From: Muribaculaceae bacterium
GTDB lineage: Bacteria; Bacteroidota; Bacteroidia; Bacteroidales; Muribaculaceae
NCBI GenBank assembly: GCA_017619355.1
Contig: JAFZSO010000014.1
Location: forward strand, 1-64,000
DNA: 64,000 bases
Reading direction: 5' to 3'
Shown here: positions 16,971 through 24,908 of the stretch, in pieces
Layout of the letters: every line of letters starts with the position of its first letter
How positions within the stretch are numbered: the stretch's first letter is position 1
Translations under genes and position numbers: made by a program
Notes under the pieces: generated by a model
The model's database searches: none
Told to the model about the DNA's origin: nothing
Seen by the model: the letters and a program-made list of their open reading frames with translations, nothing else

Positions 16971-17807
16971 ATGGACTTTATTACACAATTGAAGGAAAAT
17001 GGCTATTACCTTGGCGATGTTGATGGTAGACAGGTTTCTACGATGCCTGAAATAACGAGTTTTGATGCTGTGTTGCTGTGTCATAGTGGTTATGCCGAGT
17101 TAGAGGTCAACATGGGCCGCATGTCGCTTTCTCCCCACACATGTTTGGTGTGCAGTGGTGTTGTTTATGGCAAGACGCTTAGTGTTTCGTCTGATTTCTC
17201 GCTAACGGTGCTGTTAGTTGATTCCTCATTCTCGCTCGATGCCACCGTGGGTGTGCCCACCGAGGTGAAAAGCATGGTGATGTCGCAGCCTGTGCGTACC
17301 ATCGATAATGAGCAGGACTGGGCCTTGATTAATGGAATCATTGATGTGATGAGACTCTATGAGCGACGTCCGCGATCGGTTTATTTCATGGAGATGGTTT
17401 CGCTGCAGATACGCAGTCTGGTGATGGTCCTGTCAGAAATGTTCCTGTCGAGCGGCAACATGGTGGAGAAGGCCGATTTCACGATGAGCGATACCTATTT
17501 TAGGAATTTCCTCAGACTGATAGATACCCATGTGAAGGAGCATCATGAAGTGGCGTTCTATGCCAAGCAGCTGAACATCACTCCGAAATATCTGAGCGAG
17601 GTGTGCAAGAATAAAGCGGGTTATAAGGCCAAGGAGGTGCTCTCGGCGGTGCTGGTGGCTAACCTGAAGAAAGACATTATGATGAGCGGCAAGTCGATGA
17701 AGGTGATAGCCTATGAATATGGCTTTGCCGATCAGTCGAGTTTGGGCAAGTTCTTCCGCAAGATGACGGGCAAATCGCCAATTTCCTACCGTAAAGGCAG
17801 GTCATAG
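16971..17807 (+). CDS. AraC-family transcriptional regulator
   Basis: A 278-residue regulator. The N-terminal 160 residues are a cupin-like sensing domain (AELEVNMGRMSLSPHTCLVC), followed by a C-terminal AraC double helix-turn-helix at about 175-275: VAFYAKQLNITPKYLSEVCK for the first and MKVIAYEYGFADQSSLGKFF for the second, ending with the usual KMTGKSPISYRKGRS. The ligand and targets are not evident. It is transcribed away from the sigma operon and towards the SemiSWEET gene, so neither neighbour is in its operon. Confidence 0.92.
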   Translation: MDFITQLKENGYYLGDVDGRQVSTMPEITSFDAVLLCHSGYAELEVNMGRMSLSPHTCLVCSGVVYGKTLSVSSDFSLTVLLVDSSFSLDATVGVPTEVKSMVMSQPVRTIDNEQDWALINGIIDVMRLYERRPRSVYFMEMVSLQIRSLVMVLSEMFLSSGNMVEKADFTMSDTYFRNFLRLIDTHVKEHHEVAFYAKQLNITPKYLSEVCKNKAGYKAKEVLSAVLVANLKKDIMMSGKSMKVIAYEYGFADQSSLGKFFRKMTGKSPISYRKGRS

Positions 17808-17843
17808 CGTGTGTCAAGATGTGCAGCAAATGCATGCCTGGGG

Positions 17844-18155
17844 TCACGCCTGTTGCTGTTGTTTTTGTTTCTTCTTTTTCCAGTCGTTGGTCATCTTGAT
17901 GGCAAAGATGATGGCGCTCATGGTGGTTGTGCACAGGTTGCAAAGGAACAGAGGCCAGTTCTCCAGCAGCAGACCCTGAATCATGAAGAAGAAACCGCCG
18001 ATGCCCATAAGCAGGAATGTGCCCACGGCAATGTCGTCGGTCTTGCGGGTGCGCAAGGTGTGAATGAGTTGCGGCAGATAGCCCAGCACCATGCAGATGG
18101 ATGCGGCATAACCCACAATATTGGGCAGCAGTTGGGAAAAAGTGAGTAGTGTCAT
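17844..18155 (-). CDS. SemiSWEET-type sugar transporter
   Basis: A 103-residue PQ-loop protein with three transmembrane helices (about 8-28, 41-62 and 66-86). The family signature is present: NIVGYAASICMVLGYLPQLIHTLRTRKTDD in outline, with the PQ pair, then VGTFLLMGIGGFFFMIQG. SemiSWEETs work as homodimers that move small sugars across the inner membrane. The C-terminus is a Lys/Gln-rich tail (KKKKQKQQQQ). It is a single gene; its substrate cannot be read from the sequence. Confidence 0.88.
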   Translation of the reverse strand: MTLLTFSQLLPNIVGYAASICMVLGYLPQLIHTLRTRKTDDIAVGTFLLMGIGGFFFMIQGLLLENWPLFLCNLCTTTMSAIIFAIKMTNDWKKKKQKQQQQA

Positions 18156-18186
18156 ATACGATGGTTTTTAGTGATGCTTTATAATA

Positions 18187-18223
18187 AAGGCTGTACCCGC
18201 AGGTTCGCGTTGGGCACAGCCTT
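18187..18223 (-). terminator. Terminator of the Tricorn-type protease gene
   Basis: Read on the minus strand, AAGGCTGTGCCC pairs with GGGTACAGCCTT (one G-T pair) and is followed by TATTATAAA. It lies 15 bp past the stop at 18238. The T run is imperfect. Confidence 0.6.
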
Positions 18224-18237
18224 GTGCTTGCAGTGTG

Positions 18238-21200
18238 TTACTTGCCGTCGATTTCGCGCAGCAATTCCTTGACTGCGGCCTTGAGTTGGTCGTCGACACC
18301 ATTGACTACGGTCTCGGGATTGTTGGCGACCTTGATGTCGGGCTCGAGTTGCGTGTTCTCGAGATAGTTGCCGTTCTCGGTCAGATAACCGATGATGGGG
18401 ATGCCGAAGTACATGGTCTCGTCCTGCAGCGTTTCCCACGACACACTGGTCATGGTGCCGGGCACGGGCATGCCCACGAGCTTACCCATGTGCTTGTAGT
18501 TATAGACCCATGGCGTGCCGTGTGCATTGCTGTAGTTGGCCTCGCACTGTAGCATGATGCTGGGCTTGTTCCAGCGGCGGCTTGGCATGTCGCAAGCCTC
18601 GCGTCCGCGAATCACTTGGGTGAGATACTTCTTGCCGCTGAACAGGGTCTCGATATCTTCGTGCAGTCGGCCACCGCCGTTCCAGCGGGTGTCGATGACG
18701 ATGCCTTCACGCATGTTGTACTTGCCGAGCACCTGGCTATAGATGTCGCGATAACTGTCGTCGTTCATCGAGCGCAAATGCACATAGCCGAGTCGTCCGT
18801 TCGACAAGCTGTCGACTAGGAAGGCGCAGCGTTTCACCCAGCGACGATAGAGCAGGTCGTTCAGTTTGCTGGAGTTGATGGGTACTACCACCTCGTCCCA
18901 CGATTTGCCGCCATTGCTCAGGGTGACAAGCGTCTTCTTGCCGGTGAGCCCGTTGAGCAGCAGGGTATAGTCGTTCTCTTCGGTGATTTCGGTGCCGTTG
19001 ATTTTTTCGACGATAGTGCCTGGCGTGACTTTCGACTTCGACTTGTTGAAAGGCCCGTTTTCTATCACTTCAGCCACCTTGAGCCCCTTGCCGGTGTAGT
19101 TCCAGTCGAAGATGAGGCCGAGGTTGGCAGTGCGTTCGCCCGTGCCGCCAGGACGGTATCCGCTGCCGGTATGTGACACATTGAGTTCGCCCAGATACTC
19201 GCTGAGCATCTCCGAGAAGTCATAGTTGTTGTTGATGTGGGGCAGGAACTTGCGGTAGGTCTCGGTGAGCGCATCCCAGTTGATGCCATGATAGTTGAGG
19301 TTGTAGAAGCGTTTCTTGATTTGCTTGTGCACATGGTTGAACATGGCTTCGCGTTCGGCAATGCGGTCAAGATTCATCTCGGCGCTGAAGGCGATGTTCG
19401 TGAGTTTGTCGCCCGCCACGGTGAGTTTCTTCATGGTGTTGCTGCCCAGGATGAACATGTTCTTGCCCTCCTTGTCCATTTCGATGTTGGCCCAGCGCGA
19501 GTCCATCTTGTTGATGAGCTGGGTGCTGTGCTTGCGCAGGTCGAGTTTCCACAGGTCATAGCCTTTTTCAAAAGCCGAGAGGTAGTAGAGATTGCTGCCA
19601 TCCTTGTTGATCATGGCCGAAGCAATGTCGCTGGAGTTGGGTGTGACTCTGACGATGCGATGCTCGATGCCGTCGAGTTCCATTACGATGTCTTTGGGCT
19701 TCTCGTCCTTTTTGGCATCTTTCTTATCGTCTTTCTTGGCATCTTTTTTGTCACCGTCCTTCTTCTTGTCTTCTTCTTTTTTCTGTTCTTTTTCAAGTTC
19801 CTGCAGCAATTCGTAGTCTTCGTTATTGAGGAGATATTTATCGTAGCCCTCCTGGTTGACGAAGGCGAGAATCACGTCGTTGAGCGAGCCCCACGATGCG
19901 TGGCTGCGCATGCCATAGCGGTTGCTGATGAACATGATGGCATTGCCGTCGAGCACCCACTTGGGCGATTCGCTGATATAGGCACTACCGGTAACATTGG
20001 TGATGGGGCCTCCCTTGGAACTCACAATGCCAATGTCGGAGTAGGGGTCGCGCTGGTTGCCAATAAACTCGAGAGCAAACCATTTGCCGTCAGGGGACCA
20101 GCTGTAGCCGAATCCGCCGTTGGTCTCATACCACTGGCTGCCGTCGGTCACTTGACGCACATCCTTGGTCTTGAGATCCATCACCTTGAGTTTGAAGCGG
20201 TCTTCGATGAAGGCGAGTTCCTTGCCGTCGGGCGACACGTCGGGGTAGGCGCGCTCCACGGTAGATGAAGGCAGCAGTATCTCTTCTTTAACGATGGTGG
20301 CGTTAGGGAAGTTCAGATCTTCCTTGCGTTCAATGCTGGCCTTGACGAGTTGCCAGTTGCCGTTGCGTTCGCTGGCATAGTAAAGGCTGCGGTTATCTTT
20401 GCCCCAACTCAAGCCTCTTTCCATCTGCGGGGTGTTGGAGATTTGCTTGGTGGTATTGTATTCGACCGAGGTCACGAACACATCGCCGCGGGCAATGAAA
20501 GCCACCTGCTTGCCGTCGGGCGAGACGGTGGCGCTTGTTGCACCACGCGTGAGGTTGAGTTTCGAAATCTGGTCAGAGTCGTCATGTATGAGGTTGATAA
20601 CAACCTTCTTAGGCTTGTTCCCCTGAGTCATGGTGTAGATTTCGCCATCGTAGGCAAAGCACAGTGTGCCGTTGTTGGCGATGGAGAGGAAGCGCACGGG
20701 GTTTCCTTTGAAAGTGGTCACCTGTTTGGCGTCGGCAGGATTGTTGACGGGGAACTGCCACACATTAAAGGAACCGCCATTGCGCTCACTCAATATGTAG
20801 GCCGTGTTGCCATCGGGACTGAGCACGGGGTTGCGGTCCTCGCCGGCGCGGTTGGTAAGATTGGTGTGCTTGCCGGTTGCTATGTCGTAGCGCCACACGT
20901 CGCGCGTCACCGACGATGTGTGGTGTTTGCGCCAGGCATTTTCGTTGCCCTTGGCATCGTGATAGAGGAAGAACTTGCCGTTAGGAGCAAAGTGCAGCAT
21001 CTCGGCAGGTGTGGCGAGCACGCGTGTGGAGCGTCCGCCCTGCACCGGCACTTTGTAGAGTTCGGTGAGACGTGCCGATGGGAAGAGTGCACTGCTGGCA
21101 GGATCTTGAATGGATGCTGAAAAGTAGATGTATTTACCGTCGGGCGAGAAGGCCGAGGGTGTTTCGTTGGCAGAGTTAAAGGTGAGTTGTTTAGGTGTGC

Positions 21201-21492
21201 CGCCATTGGAAGGCATTACAAAAATGTCGAAATTGCCCTTGCGATCGCTGGCGAAGGCGATGTATTTGCCGTCAGGCGACCATACGCCACCCACTTCATA
21301 CGACGGCTGAGTGGTTAGTTGAATGGCTTGTCCGCCAATGGCGGGCACCTTGTAGATGTCGCCTTTGTAGTTAAACACGATTTCATTGCCGTTAGGCGAG
21401 ATTTCCACATAGCGGAGCCACAGAGGGGTCTCGGCCCATGCTGTGGTGGCTAAAAGTGCTGCGAATGTGCAGCATAAAAGAAGTTTTCTCAT
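18238..21492 (-). CDS. Tricorn-like S41 peptidase, exported
   Basis: A 1084-residue exported peptidase. A signal peptide (cleavage near TAWAE, residue 20) is followed by WD40/PD40 beta-propeller repeats (ISPNGNEIVFNYKGDIY, VWSPDGKYIAFASDR, FSPDGKYIYFSA and others), as in Tricorn protease. A highly charged Lys/Asp/Glu insert (about 570-605) precedes the C1-like helical domain with ELNVSHTGSG, matching the Tricorn Ser-His pair. A PDZ domain and the S41 core follow (IVIDTRWNGGGRLHED; candidate nucleophile Ser in CEANYSNAHG). It probably degrades peptides in the periplasm. The order propeller, C1, PDZ, C2 is complete, so the enzyme looks intact. It is a single gene with its own promoter box and terminator. 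Confidence 0.93.
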   Translation of the reverse strand: MRKLLLCCTFAALLATTAWAETPLWLRYVEISPNGNEIVFNYKGDIYKVPAIGGQAIQLTTQPSYEVGGVWSPDGKYIAFASDRKGNFDIFVMPSNGGTPKQLTFNSANETPSAFSPDGKYIYFSASIQDPASSALFPSARLTELYKVPVQGGRSTRVLATPAEMLHFAPNGKFFLYHDAKGNENAWRKHHTSSVTRDVWRYDIATGKHTNLTNRAGEDRNPVLSPDGNTAYILSERNGGSFNVWQFPVNNPADAKQVTTFKGNPVRFLSIANNGTLCFAYDGEIYTMTQGNKPKKVVINLIHDDSDQISKLNLTRGATSATVSPDGKQVAFIARGDVFVTSVEYNTTKQISNTPQMERGLSWGKDNRSLYYASERNGNWQLVKASIERKEDLNFPNATIVKEEILLPSSTVERAYPDVSPDGKELAFIEDRFKLKVMDLKTKDVRQVTDGSQWYETNGGFGYSWSPDGKWFALEFIGNQRDPYSDIGIVSSKGGPITNVTGSAYISESPKWVLDGNAIMFISNRYGMRSHASWGSLNDVILAFVNQEGYDKYLLNNEDYELLQELEKEQKKEEDKKKDGDKKDAKKDDKKDAKKDEKPKDIVMELDGIEHRIVRVTPNSSDIASAMINKDGSNLYYLSAFEKGYDLWKLDLRKHSTQLINKMDSRWANIEMDKEGKNMFILGSNTMKKLTVAGDKLTNIAFSAEMNLDRIAEREAMFNHVHKQIKKRFYNLNYHGINWDALTETYRKFLPHINNNYDFSEMLSEYLGELNVSHTGSGYRPGGTGERTANLGLIFDWNYTGKGLKVAEVIENGPFNKSKSKVTPGTIVEKINGTEITEENDYTLLLNGLTGKKTLVTLSNGGKSWDEVVVPINSSKLNDLLYRRWVKRCAFLVDSLSNGRLGYVHLRSMNDDSYRDIYSQVLGKYNMREGIVIDTRWNGGGRLHEDIETLFSGKKYLTQVIRGREACDMPSRRWNKPSIMLQCEANYSNAHGTPWVYNYKHMGKLVGMPVPGTMTSVSWETLQDETMYFGIPIIGYLTENGNYLENTQLEPDIKVANNPETVVNGVDDQLKAAVKELLREIDGK

Positions 21493-21559
21493 AAATCTAT
21501 AGTTGGTTATTAATGGTTTTGCTAATCGTATCTTTTTTGAGATGGCTGAAAATCGCTTA

Positions 21560-21567
21560 CAAACTTA
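21560..21567 (-). promoter_or_regulatory. -7 box for the Tricorn-like protease gene
   Basis: Minus-strand TAAGTTTG (21567-21560), 67 bp before the ATG at 21492. A TTTG lies 25 bp further upstream, which is longer than usual. Confidence 0.4.
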
Positions 21568-21640
21568 CGCAAAAAAAATGAGAAAAGCGAGGCAAATAAT
21601 AAAAAATGAGATTTTGTTTCGTATAGTCAAGAGAAAATTG

Positions 21641-21648
21641 TAACTTTG
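21641..21648 (+). promoter_or_regulatory. -7 box for the LRR-dockerin-SGNH gene pair
   Basis: TAACTTTG at 21641-21648 with TTTG at 21613-21616 (24 bp spacing), 38 bp before the ATG at 21687. Confidence 0.5.
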
Positions 21649-21686
21649 TTGGTTAATACATAATACTATTAAAATATAATCTATTG

Positions 21687-24600
21687 ATGCAAAACACGCA
21701 ACATAATGGAATGCGATGGTTGCTTGCCGTGATGGTGTGCATGATGCTGGGCGGAGCAGGCCTGTTCTCGCATGCCAACAACTGTGCTGAGGGTTCTCCT
21801 TCACGCACCGACACCACCGATACCTCAATAGTGAATCCACCTGATACCACTGACACTACGATTGTGAATCCGCCTGACACGACCGACACCACAATAGTGA
21901 ATCCTCCTGATACGACCGATACAACGGTTGTGATTCCGCCTGACACCATTACCCCTCCGTTGCCTGATTTTAAGATCGACTCGCTGTTGCTTTATATCCC
22001 CGATAGCGGCACGTTCAAGATACCGGCCGTCTTCAAGGAGATTGATCCCAAGAGACATTATGTGCAAGTGGGTGATGGTCTTGAGGCAGCCATCGACACT
22101 GCGACGGTGGGCTGGGTGACGATACCTGACACCGTGATTCTGGACAGTGTGAAATGCGCTGTCAAGTGCATAGGTGTGAATGCTTTCAGAGAATGTAAGG
22201 GTATCATGAAACTGGAGTTGCCCAGTATTGTGGAGAGTGTGGGTGATTATGCTTTCTATGGCGACACATCGCTCGGGCACATGATTTGGGATAAGGATAG
22301 CAGTTTGTTGCTTAACATAGGGACTGCTGCTTTTGCTGGCAGTGGCTTGAGAGAAGTGGACCTCCCGCACAAGGTTGTTGAACTGTATCCCTCGTCCTTT
22401 GCTGCCTGCGATTCGCTGCTCAGTGTGACGTTTGGTGACAGCTTGCTGATGATAGGGCGGTCGAGCTTTAGGGATTGCCGCTCCCTTGCCACGATATCCT
22501 TCTCTGAGAGTGTGTACAGGATGGGTACCAATGTTTTTCAGGGTTGTGAGTCGCTCACTGAAGTGCAGTTGCCCCCGTTGTTGAAATCTCTTGCCGATTC
22601 GGCCTTTGCCCAGTGCACGGGATTGACCTCGGTGACGTTTGGCGACAGCTTGCTGACAATAGGGCGGTCGAGCTTTAGGGATTGCCGCTCCCTTGCCACA
22701 ATATCCTTCCCTGAGGGTTTGCGTGGGATGGGAACAAGTGCTTTTCAAGGTTGTGAGTCGCTCACTGAGGTGCAGTTGCCCTCGTCGCTAACCACTCTTG
22801 CCGACTCGGCCTTTGCGCAATGCACGGCTTTGACGACAGCGACCCTTAACCCCGAATTGCGGACGATAGGACGGTCGAGTTTTAAGGATTGCATCTCACT
22901 GGCGTTGATGTCTTTCCCCGACAGTTTATGGCAGATAGGGGCTAAAGCCTTTGTCGGATGCGAGTCGATGGCTTATGTGGTGTTTCCCGATAGCTTGTTG
23001 GCTGTGGGTGACTCGGCCTTCTCAGGTTGTGAGCAACTGGCAAGCCTGCAGTTTAACATGAAATTGCGAGAACTGGGTGACGGGGCGTTTCAAGATTGCC
23101 CTCAGCTTGATTCGGTGGTTTTGCCTGATGGCCTCACATCGTTAGGAGCGCATGCTTTTCAGCGTTGTATGGGGCTTCGCTTCTTTGTTTCCAACGACTC
23201 TTTGAGAGCGATGGGCGACAATGTGCTGGAAGGAGACACAAACCTTTACTATGTTGACATGCGTCGGTCGCGTCAATTGCCTATCCAGAGTGCGAGCCGC
23301 GAAGATGGAATGTTGGGCGGTATCATGGAGCGAGTGCTCGTCTATACCCCTAATGGAAGCGACAAGGCGTTGGGGGTCAATATAATTAACACGGTTGCCA
23401 ATATGGTGACTTATACCGATGGCCTGAATGTTGATGGCGAGGAGTTGCCTTTTGAGCGCAGCCGTGAAGGCGAGGGCACCTACTTGCTGAACAAATACTA
23501 TGGCAGTGACATCTTTGGCCAAATGCTGGGCGAACCGCGTCACGACAACTGCCCGTTGCCCTATGAAGAGCGACCCATGCCAGTGTTCCGACTACGGTTT
23601 AGTGTGAACGGAGCATTGCGTTTCACCAAATATGTGAACTACGGGAAAACCCAGAGTCTCCCCAGTGCGAGCGATCTGGGCTATGTTGCCGGGGCACAGA
23701 CGTGCGTCTACACCGATGCCGATGGTGTGGAGCAAGAATTCACTGATTCAACTGCGGTCTATAGCGATATGGACATTGATGTGACTCTGGCTTATGCGCC
23801 TGGTGATGCCAATTATGACGGGAAGATTGATGTGCTCGATGTTACCACCATTATCAATTACATTCTGGGATTGAGCACCGAGTCATTCGTTTTTGAGAGT
23901 GCCGATATGAATGGTGACGGATCGGTAGATGTGATGGATGTCACTTCAGTGATCAACAGGATTCTGACAGGTGATACCGACGAGGCCACACGGCCCAAGA
24001 CCCTCAAAGTGTTGTGCATAGGCAACAGCTACACCTGCGATGCTTTCTCCTATGTGCCTTTTGTGATGCGCAACATTGCTCCGCAGGTGCAATTCACACT
24101 GGGAATGCTCCACAAGAGCGCATCAACCTTGCAGACTCACTATGAAGAGTGCTTTGATTCTTGTGGTGTTTATCCTTTCTTCTATAAATATAATGTTTCC
24201 GGAAACTGGAAATGTTATCGTCTCTACACGCTCGAACAGGCTCTGAAAAGTGATAAATGGGATGTTGTGATAATGCAGCAGGGAAGCACCGATTCGCGCG
24301 ACTACTCACTATACCAGCCCTATCTCGATTACATGATGGCGTATTTAGATAGCGCGTTAAATACCACATATAAGACAGGCTGGATGCTGATACCGGCTTA
24401 TCCTGATGGACAGGAGTTGCTTGAGAACTCAACGAGCAACGACATGTTCTACGACATTGCGGCCTGTACTGATAGCGTAATGACGCTAACAGGCATGGAT
24501 TTCTTGATTCCTTGTGGAACCGCTATTCAAAATGCCCGCACTACAGAACTCGACAGACTCGGATACTGGGGTCATCTCAGCTATGAGGGCCGCCATCTGC

Positions 24601-24908
24601 AAGACGGAATACCATGCCTTATTGAATCTTATACTGTGGCTCAGGTACTGCTCGACCAGCTGGGGGTGCGGGCGTCGATCGACGATGATTTCCTGAATGT
24701 GACCGATACTTGGCTTGTGGAAAAGGATATACCTCAGGTAGCAGGATCATCGGCAGGCATGACACCCACGAATCGCGAACTTGCCAAGTACTGTGCCAAG
24801 ATGGCCATTCAGAACCCTTATGTGATTACCGATTGTTCGAACTTCATAAACTGGGTAAATGATGCAAAACTAAAAGACAACAGAAAAAAACTTCAAATCG
24901 ATGAATAA
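21687..24908 (+). CDS. Secreted LRR - dockerin - SGNH (DUF4886) protein
   Basis: A 1073-residue secreted protein. A signal peptide (hydrophobic core at 10-27) is followed by four 11-residue Thr/Pro repeats of the type DTTDTTIVNPP (about 40-85). BspA-like leucine-rich repeats of about 23 residues span roughly 155-510 (FRDCRSLATISF, FQGCESLTEVQLP, FAQCTGLTSVTF). Two dockerin type I calcium-binding repeats lie at about 707-768 (GDANYDGKIDVLDVTTIINYIL and DMNGDGSVDVMDVTSVINRIL in outline). The C-terminal 300 residues are a DUF4886 SGNH-hydrolase-like domain with CIGNSYTCDAF (candidate Ser781), VVIMQQGS and GRHLQDG. A TTG just before the ATG is an alternative start. Its stop overlaps the next gene by 8 bp. 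The substrate is unknown. Confidence 0.85.
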   Translation: MQNTQHNGMRWLLAVMVCMMLGGAGLFSHANNCAEGSPSRTDTTDTSIVNPPDTTDTTIVNPPDTTDTTIVNPPDTTDTTVVIPPDTITPPLPDFKIDSLLLYIPDSGTFKIPAVFKEIDPKRHYVQVGDGLEAAIDTATVGWVTIPDTVILDSVKCAVKCIGVNAFRECKGIMKLELPSIVESVGDYAFYGDTSLGHMIWDKDSSLLLNIGTAAFAGSGLREVDLPHKVVELYPSSFAACDSLLSVTFGDSLLMIGRSSFRDCRSLATISFSESVYRMGTNVFQGCESLTEVQLPPLLKSLADSAFAQCTGLTSVTFGDSLLTIGRSSFRDCRSLATISFPEGLRGMGTSAFQGCESLTEVQLPSSLTTLADSAFAQCTALTTATLNPELRTIGRSSFKDCISLALMSFPDSLWQIGAKAFVGCESMAYVVFPDSLLAVGDSAFSGCEQLASLQFNMKLRELGDGAFQDCPQLDSVVLPDGLTSLGAHAFQRCMGLRFFVSNDSLRAMGDNVLEGDTNLYYVDMRRSRQLPIQSASREDGMLGGIMERVLVYTPNGSDKALGVNIINTVANMVTYTDGLNVDGEELPFERSREGEGTYLLNKYYGSDIFGQMLGEPRHDNCPLPYEERPMPVFRLRFSVNGALRFTKYVNYGKTQSLPSASDLGYVAGAQTCVYTDADGVEQEFTDSTAVYSDMDIDVTLAYAPGDANYDGKIDVLDVTTIINYILGLSTESFVFESADMNGDGSVDVMDVTSVINRILTGDTDEATRPKTLKVLCIGNSYTCDAFSYVPFVMRNIAPQVQFTLGMLHKSASTLQTHYEECFDSCGVYPFFYKYNVSGNWKCYRLYTLEQALKSDKWDVVIMQQGSTDSRDYSLYQPYLDYMMAYLDSALNTTYKTGWMLIPAYPDGQELLENSTSNDMFYDIAACTDSVMTLTGMDFLIPCGTAIQNARTTELDRLGYWGHLSYEGRHLQDGIPCLIESYTVAQVLLDQLGVRASIDDDFLNVTDTWLVEKDIPQVAGSSAGMTPTNRELAKYCAKMAIQNPYVITDCSNFINWVNDAKLKDNRKKLQIDE
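22425..22838 (+). repeat. 207-bp tandem duplication within the LRR region
   Basis: Two adjacent copies of a 207-bp unit (starting at 22425 and 22632; 69 codons, three LRRs) are nearly identical over stretches such as GGGCGGTCGAGCTTTAGG. A more diverged third copy follows from about 22839. The duplication keeps the frame. Confidence 0.8.
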
